Notes under the pieces: generated by a model
Told to the model about the DNA's origin: nothing
The model's input: the letters and a program-made list of their open reading frames with translations, nothing else
Databases searched by the model: none
Assembly (NCBI GenBank): GCA_028293265.1
Contig: JAQGPB010000646.1
Span: 1 to 5,966 of the forward strand
DNA length: 5,966 nucleotides
Direction: 5' to 3'
Origin: Pedosphaera sp.
GTDB lineage: Bacteria > Verrucomicrobiota > Verrucomicrobiae > Limisphaerales > Pedosphaeraceae
In this document: positions 5,490 to 5,966 of the stretch, in pieces
How the letters are laid out: each line of letters starts with the position of its first letter
Position numbering within the stretch: the first letter of the stretch is position 1
Made by a program: the position numbers and the translations under genes

Positions 5490-5966
5490 TTATTTGGCAA
5501 TCTCCATGTCTTGGAGTTGGTGCAGGATTTTTCGATGGGCGCTGGTGAAAGCGAGGGTGTCGAGTTGGGCAAGTGGCAGCCAGACGATTGCGGATTGCGG
5601 ATTGCGGATTGCGGATTTGGGGATGGCAGCACGGAACGCTTGCAGGGTAATTCGATAGCGGGTGATGGTGTGGCGGATGGTGCAGAGTTCGGTGAGGTGG
5701 TTGAGGCGCAAGCCCAAATGCTTGCGGGCGAGTTGGGCGGGGGTGGAATTATCGGCAGCGGTGATTTCGAGGTTGGGGAATTCCCAGAGGTGGGCGTTGA
5801 CCTGGCCGGCGCGGCGTTGGCGGACGAGGTAGTGTCCGCGATTTTGGATGACGAAGGCGATGAATTGGCGCGCGGTGGCGGCGGCGCGGGGGCCGAGGTT
5901 GGGAAGCTGGTCAACGCGGTGGGTGCGGCGGGCGTTGCAACTGGCGCGGACGGGGCAGGCGGGGCA
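5490..5966 (-). CDS. mutY: A/G-specific adenine DNA glycosylase MutY, C-terminal part only
   Basis: The 3' end of mutY, whose product removes adenine mispaired with 8-oxoguanine in base-excision repair. The gene runs off the right edge, so the catalytic helix-hairpin-helix domain is missing. The 158 residues present begin with CPACPVRASC, which is the last three cysteines (C-x2-C-x5-C) of the 4Fe-4S cluster. The first cysteine lies outside the window. After a linker comes the NUDIX-like 8-oxoG recognition domain: FIAFVIQNRGHYLVRQRR, then NAHLWEFPNLE (about 60-70), a beta hairpin IRHTITRYRITLQAF and the tail VWLPLAQLDTLAFTSAHR. The loop that reads FSH in E. coli MutY appears as ITR here. Between the hairpin and VWLP lies an unusual peptide SAIRNPQSAI encoded by a 7-bp tandem repeat. 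The stop is TAA at 5492-5490. This gene converges on the + strand genes. Confidence 0.92.
   Translation of the reverse strand, partial: CPACPVRASCNARRTHRVDQLPNLGPRAAATARQFIAFVIQNRGHYLVRQRRAGQVNAHLWEFPNLEITAADNSTPAQLARKHLGLRLNHLTELCTIRHTITRYRITLQAFRAAIPKSAIRNPQSAIVWLPLAQLDTLAFTSAHRKILHQLQDMEIAK
5586..5617. repeat. 7-bp tandem repeat inside mutY
   Basis: Four perfect copies of GATTGCG (5586-5613) plus a partial GATT (5614-5617), 32 bases in all, read as AATCCGC units on the coding strand. It encodes SAIRNPQSAI in the mutY frame. Because 7 is not a multiple of 3, three units are needed to return to frame, and the gain or loss of one unit would shift the frame of the last ~32 codons. Short heptamer arrays of this kind are, as I recall, scattered through some Verrucomicrobia and Planctomycetes genomes. 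Here it is inside a coding gene. Confidence 0.9.

Noticed and set aside
5586..5617. CRISPR-like or minisatellite locus
   Set aside because: Units are 7 bases and contiguous with no spacers, inside a coding gene. It is a simple tandem repeat.
5450..5914. 154-codon minus-strand open frame rich in Ser and Pro
   Set aside because: It is out of frame with mutY over the same bases. The mutY frame shows the iron-sulfur cysteines and the NUDIX-like motifs, so this is a shadow.

Overview
The window looks like ordinary chromosomal DNA of a moderately GC-rich bacterium, most probably a member of the Verrucomicrobiota (Pedosphaera/Limisphaerales-like). That assignment is an inference. It rests on the DUF5009-type acyltransferase, weak or absent Shine-Dalgarno sequences before most starts, uncharacterised polytopic membrane proteins with small ORFs between them, and a heptameric AATCCGC repeat. 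I recall that repeat type as common in such genomes but could not check it. No rRNA, tRNA, CRISPR array, transposase or phage gene was seen.

Layout: all genes are on the + strand except the last. Positions 1-128 hold no recognisable gene. A DUF5009/HGSNAT-like membrane acetyltransferase (129-1364) is followed after 124 bases by a 352-residue polytopic membrane protein with four membrane-placed histidines (1489-2547). The 626 bases from 2548 to 3173 contain one plausible small basic protein (2678-2884). The rest is non-coding in my reading, with a weak hairpin after the membrane protein gene, an operator-like dyad at 2913-2928 and two adjacent hairpins at 3076-3105. Next comes a tight three-gene operon (3174-5067): a DUF4239 (bestrophin-like) protein, then two small uncharacterised membrane proteins joined by a 2-base gap and an ATGA overlap. 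A possible 100-residue protein follows (5119-5421). The right edge (5490-5966, minus strand) is the 3' end of mutY, convergent with everything else. Its C-terminal NUDIX-like domain carries an in-frame expansion of a 7-bp tandem repeat.

How the genes work together: the only well-supported functional unit is the 3174-5067 operon, whose three membrane proteins are probably co-translated and may form one inner-membrane complex. Neither the substrate nor the function is known. The acyltransferase and the His-rich membrane protein are neighbours in the same direction and may be independently transcribed. mutY is a housekeeping base-excision repair gene with no evident link to the rest. I see no clear defence or mobile system. 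The points most worth a second look are the His-rich membrane protein, the conserved-looking membrane trio and the repeat inside mutY.
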